Positions 36,399 through 44,415 of a DNA stretch of 64,000 bases are shown here, piece by piece. Within the stretch, counting starts at the first letter, position 1, and every line of letters starts with the position of its first letter. A program made the translations under genes and the position numbers. The DNA comes from JAWKHR01 sp041394725. GTDB taxonomy: Bacteria; Acidobacteriota; Vicinamibacteria; Vicinamibacterales; SCN-69-37. The DNA is taken from assembly GCA_041394725.1 (NCBI GenBank), contig JAWKHR010000015.1, forward strand, positions 1 through 64,000. Reading direction: 5' to 3'. The notes below the pieces were generated by a model. That model ran no database searches, was not told the DNA's origin, and was given only the letters and a program-made list of their open reading frames with translations.

Positions 36399-38978
36399 TC
36401 ACTCCGCCTTGAGCGCCTCCACGGGCGAGAGCCGCGCCGCGCGGCGCGCGGGTGCCAGGCCGGCGGCCAGGGTCACCGCCGCGAGGAGCAGCAGCGCGGC
36501 GAGGGCCATCGCGACGGGCGGCGCGACGCCGCTCGCGGGCAGCAGGCCGGCGACCAGCCGATCCAGCAGCCAGGCCGCCGCGATCCCCACGACGAGTCCG
36601 CCGGCCAGCAGGCCGAAGCCCTCGCGCAGGACCAGGACGAGCAGCCCGCGCGGGGTCTCCCCGAGCGCGAGCCGCACGCCCCACTCGCGCGTCCGGCGTG
36701 CCACGCTGAACGCGAGGACGCCGAACAGCCCGATCGCGCCGAGTCCCAGCGCGACCGACGCGAAGGCGACGAGCAGCGTCGCGGCGGTCGTGCGCGACGT
36801 GCCGATCGATCGCGCGGCGAGCGTGGCGAGGGTGGCCGGGCGCTCGAGCGCGACGTCGCGGTCGAGCTCGCGCAGGCGATCGCGGATCGCGGGCAGCAGC
36901 CCCAGCGGCTGGCGGTCGGCGCGGACGACGAAGACGAGCGACGTGGTGCTGGCGAAGCCGGGCGCCGCGCCGTGGCGAAGGTAGATCGTCGGGCGCGACG
37001 GCCGGGTCGGCCCGAAGTCGCGCAGGTCGCCGACGACCCCGGTCACGGTCCAGGTCTCGTCGCCGCCGAGCCGCACGCGCCGGCCCACGGCCGACCGGTC
37101 CGGGAACAGCTCTGCCGCGAGCGACGCGCTGAGCATCGCGTCGGGTGGGCCCGTCGAGATCGGCCCATCGAAGACCCGTCCCTCTTCGAGCGTGAGCCCC
37201 AGCGCCGGGAACAGGCCGGGCGTGACCGCGCGGTACTCGGCGATGGCTTCGACCCGGGCGGGATCGTCGGCGGACGACACCTCGCCGTTGGTGCCGCCGG
37301 CGAACGGCGTGCGCGACGTGGCGCCGACCTGGCGCACACCTGGCAACGTCCTGATGGCCGACTGCAGGTCGGCGACGAAGCGCGGCGCCGCCGCCGCGCG
37401 ATCGCGCGGCAGCGTGATCGCGAACGTGAGCGTGTCGTCCAGTGGCACGCCGAGATCGACGCGGGCCAGGGCCACCATCGTGCCGCCGAGCAGCAACGCG
37501 CCGTAGACCAGGCCGCACGCGAGGCCCATCTGCGCGATGACGAGCCGGCGACGGAGGCGCAGCGGCCGCGCCGACGATCGGCGGTCGAGCCCGGCGAGAC
37601 CGCCGCCCGTTCGCGCGAACGCCCCGCCGACGACCGCCAGGAGCAGCGTCGCGACCAGTCCGGCCGCCACGGCCACCGCGGTCGTGACCGGCCCGGCGGT
37701 GATGGCGGCCGCGCGCGGGATCGCGTCGCCGTACCGCGCGAGCACGAGCGGCACGCTCCAGCCCGCGATCAGCGCGCCGGCGGCGGCGGCCGGTGTCGCG
37801 ATGAGCGCCGCCTCGAGCGCCCGGCGCGAGAACTGCCGCACTGGCGACGCGCCGAGCAGGCGCTGGAGTGCCTGCTCCTGGCGACGGCCCTCGGCCCGCG
37901 CGAGCGCGAGGCCGGTGACGTTGAGGAGCGCGATCCCGAGCAGCAGCGCGGCCGCGGCCGCGAGCAGCGGCAGCAGCGCGCGGGTCGGCCCACGCCGGCC
38001 GAGCAGCCAGTCCGCCCACGGCATCACGGCGACGGTCGTCGTGCCGTTGGCCTCGGGGTGCTCCACTGCCAGCGACGCGAACACCGCCCGCATCTCGCCG
38101 AGGGCCGCGGCCATCGCCACGCCCGGCTTCAGCCGCGCGATGGGCTCGATCATCCGGCGGCGCCGCTCCGCGCGCGCCGCGGCGTCCCAGCGAAAGGGCG
38201 TCCACACCTGCGGGTCGCCCGGCAGGGCCAGGTCGGCGGGCATGACCCCGAGCACGCGGTACGGGCGGCCGTCGATCCGGATCTCGCGACCGACCGCGTC
38301 GGGCGCCGCCGCCAGCGCGCGCCGCCAGAGCCGCTCGCCGACGATGGCCACGTCGGGCGCGCCCGGCCGGTCGTCGGCCTCGACGAACCGCCGGCCGAGG
38401 GTCGGCGCCACGCCGAGGACGTCGAAGTAGTTCCAGGTCACCGACGCGGCCAGCCAGCCGTCCGTGGACGCCTCGGCGGACACGTTGACCCGGCGCGCCA
38501 TCTCCGCGGCCATGCCCTCCACCAGGGTCGTGCGCGCCTCGAGGTCGAGCAGGTTGGCGACCGCGGCCGAGTTCACGCTGGTGCCGCCGATCGGCGTCTG
38601 GCCCCAGCGGATCAGCCGATCCGGGTCGGCCACGGGCAGCGGCGCGAGCAGCGAGCCGTACGCGATGGTGAGCACGGTCGCCGACGCGCCGATCGCGAGC
38701 GCCAGCGTCGCGCCGGTCGCCGCGGCAAAGCCCGGCGACCGGCGGATGGCGCGCCGCGCGTGTCGCAGGTCCACCGCCACGACGTCCGCGATCCGGCCCG
38801 GCGCGTAGCGCGCGGCGATGCGCAGGCACGCGAACACGAAGGCCGTGCGCCGCAGGGCACCGTCGCGGCGGCCGGCGTACTCCTCGTGCAGGTCGCCGAG
38901 GACGACCCGCGCCGTCAGGCCGTCGCCGATGGCCGCGCGCAGCAGCGCCTCGAGACGCGAGGGGCGCGTGCCGCTCAC
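36399..38978 (-). CDS. ADOP-type permease, PadR-linked (copy 2)
   Basis: 859 aa from a GTG that overlaps the PadR stop (GTGA). The N-terminal cytoplasmic prefix (RLEALLRAAIGDGLTARVVLGDLHEEYAGR) contains the GDLxEEY signature of the permease-prefix domain. Then follow a linker helix, the first TM helix (FAAATGATLALAIGASATVLTIAYG), two MacB periplasmic cores and two FtsX bundles. Conserved marks are LLGIALLNVTGLALARAEGRRQEQALQRLLGAS and the C-terminal ARRAARLSPVEALKAE. The substrate is unknown. Coupling to PadR and the single upstream promoter indicate direct PadR control. Confidence 0.9.
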   Translation of the reverse strand: MSGTRPSRLEALLRAAIGDGLTARVVLGDLHEEYAGRRDGALRRTAFVFACLRIAARYAPGRIADVVAVDLRHARRAIRRSPGFAAATGATLALAIGASATVLTIAYGSLLAPLPVADPDRLIRWGQTPIGGTSVNSAAVANLLDLEARTTLVEGMAAEMARRVNVSAEASTDGWLAASVTWNYFDVLGVAPTLGRRFVEADDRPGAPDVAIVGERLWRRALAAAPDAVGREIRIDGRPYRVLGVMPADLALPGDPQVWTPFRWDAAARAERRRRMIEPIARLKPGVAMAAALGEMRAVFASLAVEHPEANGTTTVAVMPWADWLLGRRGPTRALLPLLAAAAALLLGIALLNVTGLALARAEGRRQEQALQRLLGASPVRQFSRRALEAALIATPAAAAGALIAGWSVPLVLARYGDAIPRAAAITAGPVTTAVAVAAGLVATLLLAVVGGAFARTGGGLAGLDRRSSARPLRLRRRLVIAQMGLACGLVYGALLLGGTMVALARVDLGVPLDDTLTFAITLPRDRAAAAPRFVADLQSAIRTLPGVRQVGATSRTPFAGGTNGEVSSADDPARVEAIAEYRAVTPGLFPALGLTLEEGRVFDGPISTGPPDAMLSASLAAELFPDRSAVGRRVRLGGDETWTVTGVVGDLRDFGPTRPSRPTIYLRHGAAPGFASTTSLVFVVRADRQPLGLLPAIRDRLRELDRDVALERPATLATLAARSIGTSRTTAATLLVAFASVALGLGAIGLFGVLAFSVARRTREWGVRLALGETPRGLLVLVLREGFGLLAGGLVVGIAAAWLLDRLVAGLLPASGVAPPVAMALAALLLLAAVTLAAGLAPARRAARLSPVEALKAE

Positions 38979-39304
38979 CCGAGCACCTCCTCGAGCCCGG
39001 CCCACAGATCGGTCAGCGCGCGCCGCGACGCGCGCAGCGCCCGGACGCCGCGCAGCGTCACGTGGAACCGCCGCCGCGGGTGCCCGCCGCGCAACGGCCC
39101 GTCGTCGGCCTGCAGCGTCCAGCTCGCGTAGCCCTTCTGCTCGAGACGGTCGAGCGTCTTGTAGAGCGCGCCGCGCGACACGCGGCGACCGAGGCGCGAC
39201 TCGAGTTCCGCGCGCAGCGGCAGCACGTACGCCTGGTCGTCCAGTCGCAGCACCACGAGCAGCACGAGCTGCTCCCACTCCCCGAGGAAGGCGGCCGTCG
39301 GCAT
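38975..39304 (-). CDS. PadR-family transcriptional regulator (copy 1)
   Basis: 109 aa. It is a winged-helix protein: GEWEQLVLLVVLRLDDQAYVLPLRAELESRLGRRVSRGALYKTLDRLEQKGYASWTLQADDGPLRGGHPRRRFHVTLRGVRAL. This has the PadR pattern of recognition helix (SRGALYKTLDRLEQKGY) and wing (RRRFHVTLRG), with a short C-terminal dimerisation helix. ATG 39304 has GGAGA nine bases upstream; the open frame extends further, but across the operator. It is translationally coupled to the ADOP permease and presumably represses the operon, since an inverted repeat overlaps its promoter. Confidence 0.9.
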   Translation of the reverse strand: MPTAAFLGEWEQLVLLVVLRLDDQAYVLPLRAELESRLGRRVSRGALYKTLDRLEQKGYASWTLQADDGPLRGGHPRRRFHVTLRGVRALRASRRALTDLWAGLEEVLG

Positions 39305-39315
39305 GGCGGTGTCTC

Positions 39316-39357
39316 CTTTGTCGACAGAAGTGTAGACAAAGAGGACATCGACGACAA
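39316..39357 (-). promoter_or_regulatory. PadR-ADOP promoter with overlapping inverted-repeat operator
   Basis: CTTTGTCGACA (39316-39326) and TGTAGACAAAG (39331-39341) form an 11 bp inverted repeat with one mismatch and a GAAG spacer. On the minus strand a promoter is seen with -35 TTGTCG (39357-39352), a 17-base spacer and -10 TACACT (39334-39329). The repeat covers the -10 and ends just before the ribosome site. TGTA/TACA half-sites are usual for PadR operators. On the plus strand, TACAGT (39372-39377) six bases before ATG 39384 may be a separate promoter giving a leaderless transcript. Confidence 0.75.
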
Positions 39358-39383
39358 GCGTCCGGCTCCGGTACAGTGCTCCG

Positions 39384-39749
39384 ATGACCGTGCACCAGGC
39401 CCACGACTGCCCCGGCTGCGACGAGCCGCTTGCCTTCACGTTCTCCGAAACGAGCGGCCTCGGCGGCTGGAAGACGGGCGACGGCTACAACCTCACGCCC
39501 GACACGGCCCACTACGTGTGCTTCGCCTGCGCGAAGTCGTGGAAGCAGCGGCTGACCGGCCCGCTGACCGACGACGTGGTCGGCGACCTCGCGTTCTTCT
39601 CCTGCCGGGTCCCGGGCTGCGGCGCCAGCCTCGCGGTGACACACGCCTCGGCCGTGCCGACCGAGGTCGAGCTGGCGTGCGGTGAAGGCCACCGCTACGC
39701 CGTCACGCTCACCGACGAGGGCGGGCTGATCCTCGCGGACCGGGCCTGA
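39384..39749 (+). CDS. Small double zinc-ribbon-like protein
   Basis: 121 aa. Cysteine pairs are spaced as in zinc ribbons: CPGC (9-12), CFAC near residue 46, then CRVPGC and CGEGH in the second half. Between them are short strands (PLAFTFSETSGLGG, YVCFACAKSWKQRL). There is no signal peptide, so it is probably cytosolic. I do not recognise the family, and a nucleic-acid or protein-binding role is only a guess. The gene is divergent from the PadR gene, whose promoter region it shares. Confidence 0.7.
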   Translation: MTVHQAHDCPGCDEPLAFTFSETSGLGGWKTGDGYNLTPDTAHYVCFACAKSWKQRLTGPLTDDVVGDLAFFSCRVPGCGASLAVTHASAVPTEVELACGEGHRYAVTLTDEGGLILADRA

Positions 39750-39831
39750 TCGCGACCGCCGCCGCGACGCGCACCGGCTCGCGTCCAGCGCGCGCCCCGC
39801 GGGCCCTGCGGTCCGTGGCCCCCGCCCCGCC

Positions 39832-40800
39832 CTACTGGCAGCCGCCGGACGGATAGCCGTCGTACCCGGGCGGGCCGGACACGATGATCCACTGCAGGTT
39901 GAGCGGCTGCGAGGTGTCGTCGAACGCCGCGCCGATGTCCACGACGTCCACGAACCCGTTCGAGTGTCGCCACGCGAGGGCGTCCGTGCTGTGCGGGCCG
40001 ACGCCACGCTTGAGGTTCCACGCCAGGTCCAGTCCGCCGCAGCGACCTGCCTCGATCACGCGGTCGCGCAGGAACTCCATGTCCGCGATGCGCTGCGCGA
40101 GCGAGACGCCGGCCTGGCGCCGCTCCGGATACCGGTCCTCGATGCACTCGACGACGAACTCGCCGTTCGAGGACGCGCAGGGATTCGACGGCGACGGCGC
40201 GGGGGCCGGCGGCTCGGGATCCGGCGCGGGCGGCGGCGTGGCGGGCGGCGGCGCGCTCGGCGGCAGCACGTCCTCGCGGTGCAGGCGCGTCGAGCCCGAC
40301 ACCGGCCCCAGGCACGTCTGGCCCGAGAACGGGATGCGCAGCGTGTCGTCGACGAGTTCGGCCGTGCCGTTCAGCGCGAACGAGCACGCGCCCAGGCCTG
40401 GCACGTCGGCCGAGCCGGTCACGCTCAGCTTCACGCTGGTCGGCGACAGCACCTCGCCGGTGCCGGTGCCGGTCAGGTTCATGGGCCCCGCGCACGTGAC
40501 CGCGAACGGGCCCGTCGCGAAGGTGTCGGTCTGGGACTGCACGTCCCAGCGGAAGTCGGCGCACCCGGCGAGCGACGGCAGGCTCACGGCCTGGGGTCGC
40601 ACCGACGCGGTGCCGTACGCCCCGCCGTCTCCCGAGTCGAGCGACAGCCAGACGCCGCGGAGCGACGGCGCGGTGCTCGCGGACGCGGCCGGCGTGGCCG
40701 ACGGCGAGAGCGAGTTGCTCGTCCGCTTGAACTCGCACCCGGCGACGGCGACGAGGGCCGCCGCCGAGACGACTGGAATCACGCGATGGCGGATGGACAT
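39832..40800 (-). CDS. Lipoprotein with Cys-rich beta domain, Pro-rich linker and C-terminal domain
   Basis: 322 aa. The lipobox is ALVAVAGC (Cys22). Residues about 45-175 look like a beta-sandwich with spaced cysteines (LAGCADF, VTCAGP, GLGACSF, GQTCLGP). A proline-rich linker follows (SAPPPATPPPAPDPEPPAPAPS). The C-terminal domain at about 215-322 has CIEDRYPERRQAGVSLAQRIADMEFLRDRVIEAGRCGG, then LDLAWNLKRG, HSTDALAWRHSNGFVDVVDIGAAFDD and ends GYPSGGCQ. That C-terminal pattern resembles a small secreted protein domain of unknown function. It is presumably outer-membrane and surface-facing. GGCAGG lies upstream of ATG 40800. Confidence 0.72.
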   Translation of the reverse strand: MSIRHRVIPVVSAAALVAVAGCEFKRTSNSLSPSATPAASASTAPSLRGVWLSLDSGDGGAYGTASVRPQAVSLPSLAGCADFRWDVQSQTDTFATGPFAVTCAGPMNLTGTGTGEVLSPTSVKLSVTGSADVPGLGACSFALNGTAELVDDTLRIPFSGQTCLGPVSGSTRLHREDVLPPSAPPPATPPPAPDPEPPAPAPSPSNPCASSNGEFVVECIEDRYPERRQAGVSLAQRIADMEFLRDRVIEAGRCGGLDLAWNLKRGVGPHSTDALAWRHSNGFVDVVDIGAAFDDTSQPLNLQWIIVSGPPGYDGYPSGGCQ

Positions 40801-41081
40801 GCACCTGCCGGTCTCGCCAATTCCGTGCCGCCGGATTTCCGGCCGTTTCGTGCAGTTTCGCCCGCCTTCGCCCCGGCCACGGCCGCCGGCGATTGCAGCT
40901 TTGAGATCGCGCGCGCAATCCCCGCCGGCCCGGACCCGCGCGGAATCCCACGGTGGTTCCGCGGGGATCCGCGCCGCCGGACCGTGCCGGGGCCCGGCCG
41001 GCTCCCAGCGCCACGGCCGCGCGCCGCGGCACCCATCTTGCTGATTCTGCGGGCGTTCCGTCGCCGCGGACCGAACTGCCG

Positions 41082-42629
41082 ATGCTCATCTCGGACCAGC
41101 ACGAGGTCGTGTCCTTCCTTGCGTCGCCCGAGACGCACGGGGGCGAGACGGTCGAGCGAATCGACACGCACACGGCGCGGGTGTTCCTCGCCGGCCGGCG
41201 CGCCCTGAAGCTCAAGCGTGCCGTGCGTTACGACTACCTCGACTACTCGACACCCGCGCGCCGCCACGCCGCCTGCGAGGCGGAGGTGCGGATCAACCGC
41301 CGCACCGCGCCGGATCTCTACCGTGGCGTCGTCGCCGTCACGCGCGAGCCGGACGGCGGCCTCGCGCTGGGCGGCGAGGGCGAGCCGGTCGACTGGCTCG
41401 TCGAGATGGTCCGCTTCGATCAGGCCGGCCTGTTCGATCGGCTGGCCGCGCGCCGCGCCCTGCCCCCGGATCTGATGCCGCCGCTCGCCACCGCCATCGC
41501 GCGCTTCCACCGCGAAGCCGACCGGCGGTACGACCACGGCGGGCGGGCCGGCATGCAGTGGGTCGTCGACGGCAACGCGGACGGCTTCGCCACCGAGGGC
41601 CGGACCATCCTCGACGCCGAGGCCGCAGCCGCGCTGACCCGCGACGCGCGGGCCGCCGTGGACCGCCTGGGCGATCGGCTGGATGCCCGCCGCCGCGACG
41701 GCTTCGTGCGCCAGTGCCACGGCGACCTGCACCTGCGCAACCTCGTCCTGCTCGACGGCGTCCCCACGCTCTTCGACGCCATCGAGTTCAACGACGAGAT
41801 CGCCTGCATCGACGTGTGGTACGACCTGGCGTTCCTGCTGATGGATCTCTGGCAGCGCGACCTCACCCGCCACGCAAACGCCGTCTTCAACCAGTACCTC
41901 GGCGAGACCGACGACCGCGGCGGCCTGCCGCTGCTGCCGCTCTTCCTCTCGTGCCGCGCCGCGGTGCGCGCGAAGACCAGCGCGGCGGCCGCCGGCCTGG
42001 CCGGGCAGGCCGACGCGGCGCGCCGGGCGATGCTCGCGATCCAGTCCCGGCGCTACCTCGCCCTCGCGCGGACGCTGCTCGCGCCATCGCCGCCGCGCCT
42101 CGTCGCCATCGCCGGGCTGTCGGGCTCGGGAAAGACGACGCTGGCGCTCGGGATTGCGGCGGGCGTCGGCGCCGCGCCCGGCGCGGTGCTGCTGCGGAGT
42201 GACGAGCTGCGCAAGCGGCTCTGCGGCCTGAACCCGCTGGAGCGGCTCGGGCCGGACGGCTACGCGCCGGCGGTGACCGAACGCGTCTACCGGGAACTCC
42301 GGACGCGCGCCCACGAGGCGCTCGACGCCGGCCTGTCCGTCGTCATCGACGCGGTGTACGCGAAGCCGGAGGAACGGCAGGCCCTCGAGGCCATCGCGAC
42401 GGACGCGGGCGTGCCGTTCCAGGGCTTCTGGCTCGAGGCTCCGGCCGAACAGCTCATGGCCCGCGTCGCCGCACGGACGGCCGACGCGTCCGACGCGGAC
42501 GCGGAGGTCGTCCGGGCCCAGCTCGCCCGCGACGCAGGCCCCGTCGCCTGGCGACATCTTGACGCGTCCGGACCGGCCGACACCGTGGCCGCGCGCGCGC
42601 GCGAGGTGCTCGGGATGGTGCCGCGATGA
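41082..42629 (+). CDS. Fused APH-like phosphotransferase and P-loop kinase (COG2187-COG0645 type)
   Basis: 515 aa. Residues 1-330 are an aminoglycoside-phosphotransferase-like kinase: LAGRRALKLKRAV (ATP lysine), HGDLHLRN (213-220, catalytic loop) and FDAIEFND (230-237, metal Asp). Residues 338-515 are a P-loop kinase: AGLSGSGKTTLA (344-355), LLRSDELRKRL, and VVIDAVYAKPEERQALEAIA, a zeta-toxin/predicted-kinase-like lid region. Such fusions are annotated widely, but the substrate is unknown; antibiotic resistance should not be assumed. No ribosome site is obvious. Its TGA overlaps the ATG of the HAD-HerA gene (ATGA), so the products are probably made in fixed ratio. Confidence 0.88.
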   Translation: MLISDQHEVVSFLASPETHGGETVERIDTHTARVFLAGRRALKLKRAVRYDYLDYSTPARRHAACEAEVRINRRTAPDLYRGVVAVTREPDGGLALGGEGEPVDWLVEMVRFDQAGLFDRLAARRALPPDLMPPLATAIARFHREADRRYDHGGRAGMQWVVDGNADGFATEGRTILDAEAAAALTRDARAAVDRLGDRLDARRRDGFVRQCHGDLHLRNLVLLDGVPTLFDAIEFNDEIACIDVWYDLAFLLMDLWQRDLTRHANAVFNQYLGETDDRGGLPLLPLFLSCRAAVRAKTSAAAAGLAGQADAARRAMLAIQSRRYLALARTLLAPSPPRLVAIAGLSGSGKTTLALGIAAGVGAAPGAVLLRSDELRKRLCGLNPLERLGPDGYAPAVTERVYRELRTRAHEALDAGLSVVIDAVYAKPEERQALEAIATDAGVPFQGFWLEAPAEQLMARVAARTADASDADAEVVRAQLARDAGPVAWRHLDASGPADTVAARAREVLGMVPR

Positions 42630-44386
42630 AGTTCTGCGTCCTCGCGCTGGACTTCGACGGGACGATCGCCTCGCACGATCGCCTCGACCCGGACGTGCGG
42701 GCGGCGATCGCCGACCTGCGCGGTCAGGGGATCGTCGTGCTCCTGGTGACCGGACGCATTCTCGAGGACCTGCGCCGGGTCGCCGGCGACCTGCATTTCG
42801 TGGACGCGGTGGTCGCCGAGAACGGCGCGGTCGTCGAGTTCACCGACACGGGCTACCAGACGGCGAACGGCGACCCGCCACCCGCGGCGCTCCTGGACGC
42901 GCTCCGCACCGAGGGCATCCCCTTCGACGTCGGCCGCGTCGTCGTCGAGGCCAACGCGTCGGAGGCCGGGCGCCTTCTCGGCGTCATCCACCGCCTCGAG
43001 CTGCCGCTGGTGCTGCTCTTCAACCGCGGTCGGGTGATGGTGCTGCCGCAGACGCTGAGCAAGGCGACCGGCGTCCGCCAGGCGCTCCAGATCCTGCGGC
43101 TCTCGCCGCACAACGCGGTCGCCATCGGCGACGCGGAGAACGACCACGAACTGCTGCGCGCGTGCGAGGTCGGCGTGGCGGTCGCCTGGGGCAGCCCGGC
43201 GCTCAAGGCGGCGGCCGACTTCGTGCTGCCCGGCGACGGTCCGCCGGCCGTCGCGCCCTACATCCGCGCGCTCGCCAACCGCGAACGGGTGCCGGTGCCG
43301 ATCCACACGCGCCGCCGCCTGCTGCTGGGCCACGCGGACGACGGCCAGCCGCTGGCGCTCACGGTGCGGGGGCGCAACGTGCTGGTGGCCGGCGACTCGC
43401 GGTCCGGCAAGTCGTGGGTCACGGGCCTGCTCTGCGAGCAGCTCATCCTCTACGGCTACGCCGTGTGCGTGCTGGATCCGGAAGGCGACTACGTCTCGCT
43501 CGAGTCGCTGCCGGGCGTCGTCGTCTTCGGCGGCGCCGACCCGCTGCCCCGCCCGCGCGACCTGCTGCGCGCCCTGCGTCACGCCGACGTGAGCGTCGTC
43601 ATCGACCTCTCGCACGCGGGGTTCGAGGAGAAGCGCGAGTTCATCGACGCCGTGCTGCCCGCACTGGCCACGCTGCGGCGCCACACCGGCCTGCCCCATC
43701 GCATCGTGCTCGACGAGGCGCACTACTTCCTGCGCGGCCACGACGTCGATACGCGACTCGATCTCGAGCTGAACGGCTACACCCTCGTGTCCTATCGCGC
43801 GTCGCACCTCCCGGCGCCGGTGCTGGCCGCGAGCCAGGCCGTGATCGTCACGCGGGAATCCGATCCGCGCGAGGTGCGCGCGCTCTTCGAGCTCTGCAAG
43901 TCGTGCGAGGGCTGCCTGGACGAGGCGGAGTGGGCGTCGATCATCGGCAACCTCCCGATCGGCGAGGCCGTGGTGCTGCCCGTGACCGAGGAAGCCGGCG
44001 GCACGGCGCGGCGCATCCGCCTCACGCCGAGGCTCACGCCACACGTCCGGCACGAAGCGAAGTACGTGGACATCCCGGTGCCGGAATCCCGGGCGTTCGT
44101 GTTCTGGCAGGACGGCGCGCGGAACGGCCGGCGCGCGCGGACGCTTCGCGAGTTCGTCACCGCGATCGAGGCGTCGTCACGCGACACGTCGGCGGGACAC
44201 CTTCGACGGGGCGACTTCTCACGCTGGATCGCCGAGGTGTTCGGTGACTACCCGCTCGCGCGCACGGTGCGGCAGATGGAGCAGGACTATCGCGAGGGGC
44301 GCACGGCGGGGCTGCCAGGCGAGATCGCCCGCGCGATCCGTGCCCGCTACGAACTGGTGGATCCACTCGGCGCGCACGGCGCCTGA
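42626..44386 (+). CDS. HAD-IIB phosphatase fused to HerA/FtsK-like P-loop ATPase
   Basis: 586 aa. Residues 1-215 form a Cof-type HAD phosphatase: LDFDGTIASH (D9, D11), VTGR (41-44), SKATGV (Lys146) and GDAENDHELL (168-177), with all four motifs intact. Residues 228-470 form a HerA/DUF87-like ATPase: VAGDSRSGKSWVTG (Walker A, 254-267), CVLDPEGDYVSL, RIVLDEAHYFLR (Walker B, Asp363-Glu364) and LVSYRASHLPAP. A helical C-terminal region of about 100 aa follows. HerA domains usually pump DNA or remodel proteins as hexamers, whereas HAD-IIB acts on sugar phosphates. Having both in one chain with an adjacent double kinase suggests a phosphorylation/dephosphorylation-linked process, but none is known. 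Confidence 0.87.
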   Translation: MKFCVLALDFDGTIASHDRLDPDVRAAIADLRGQGIVVLLVTGRILEDLRRVAGDLHFVDAVVAENGAVVEFTDTGYQTANGDPPPAALLDALRTEGIPFDVGRVVVEANASEAGRLLGVIHRLELPLVLLFNRGRVMVLPQTLSKATGVRQALQILRLSPHNAVAIGDAENDHELLRACEVGVAVAWGSPALKAAADFVLPGDGPPAVAPYIRALANRERVPVPIHTRRRLLLGHADDGQPLALTVRGRNVLVAGDSRSGKSWVTGLLCEQLILYGYAVCVLDPEGDYVSLESLPGVVVFGGADPLPRPRDLLRALRHADVSVVIDLSHAGFEEKREFIDAVLPALATLRRHTGLPHRIVLDEAHYFLRGHDVDTRLDLELNGYTLVSYRASHLPAPVLAASQAVIVTRESDPREVRALFELCKSCEGCLDEAEWASIIGNLPIGEAVVLPVTEEAGGTARRIRLTPRLTPHVRHEAKYVDIPVPESRAFVFWQDGARNGRRARTLREFVTAIEASSRDTSAGHLRRGDFSRWIAEVFGDYPLARTVRQMEQDYREGRTAGLPGEIARAIRARYELVDPLGAHGA

Positions 44387-44415
44387 CGGGGGGCCCGGCG
44401 CCGGCCACCGGGCGC

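Noticed and set aside
36015..39131. About 1040-codon open frame on the + strand opposite the second ADOP permease
   Set aside because: Composition is Arg/Ala/Gln-rich without hydrophobic or domain pattern. The minus-strand ADOP and PadR reading is conserved and coupled by overlap.
41082..42629. Aminoglycoside resistance gene
   Set aside because: The APH-like fold is fused to a P-loop kinase and belongs to a general kinase family. Nothing points to drug modification.
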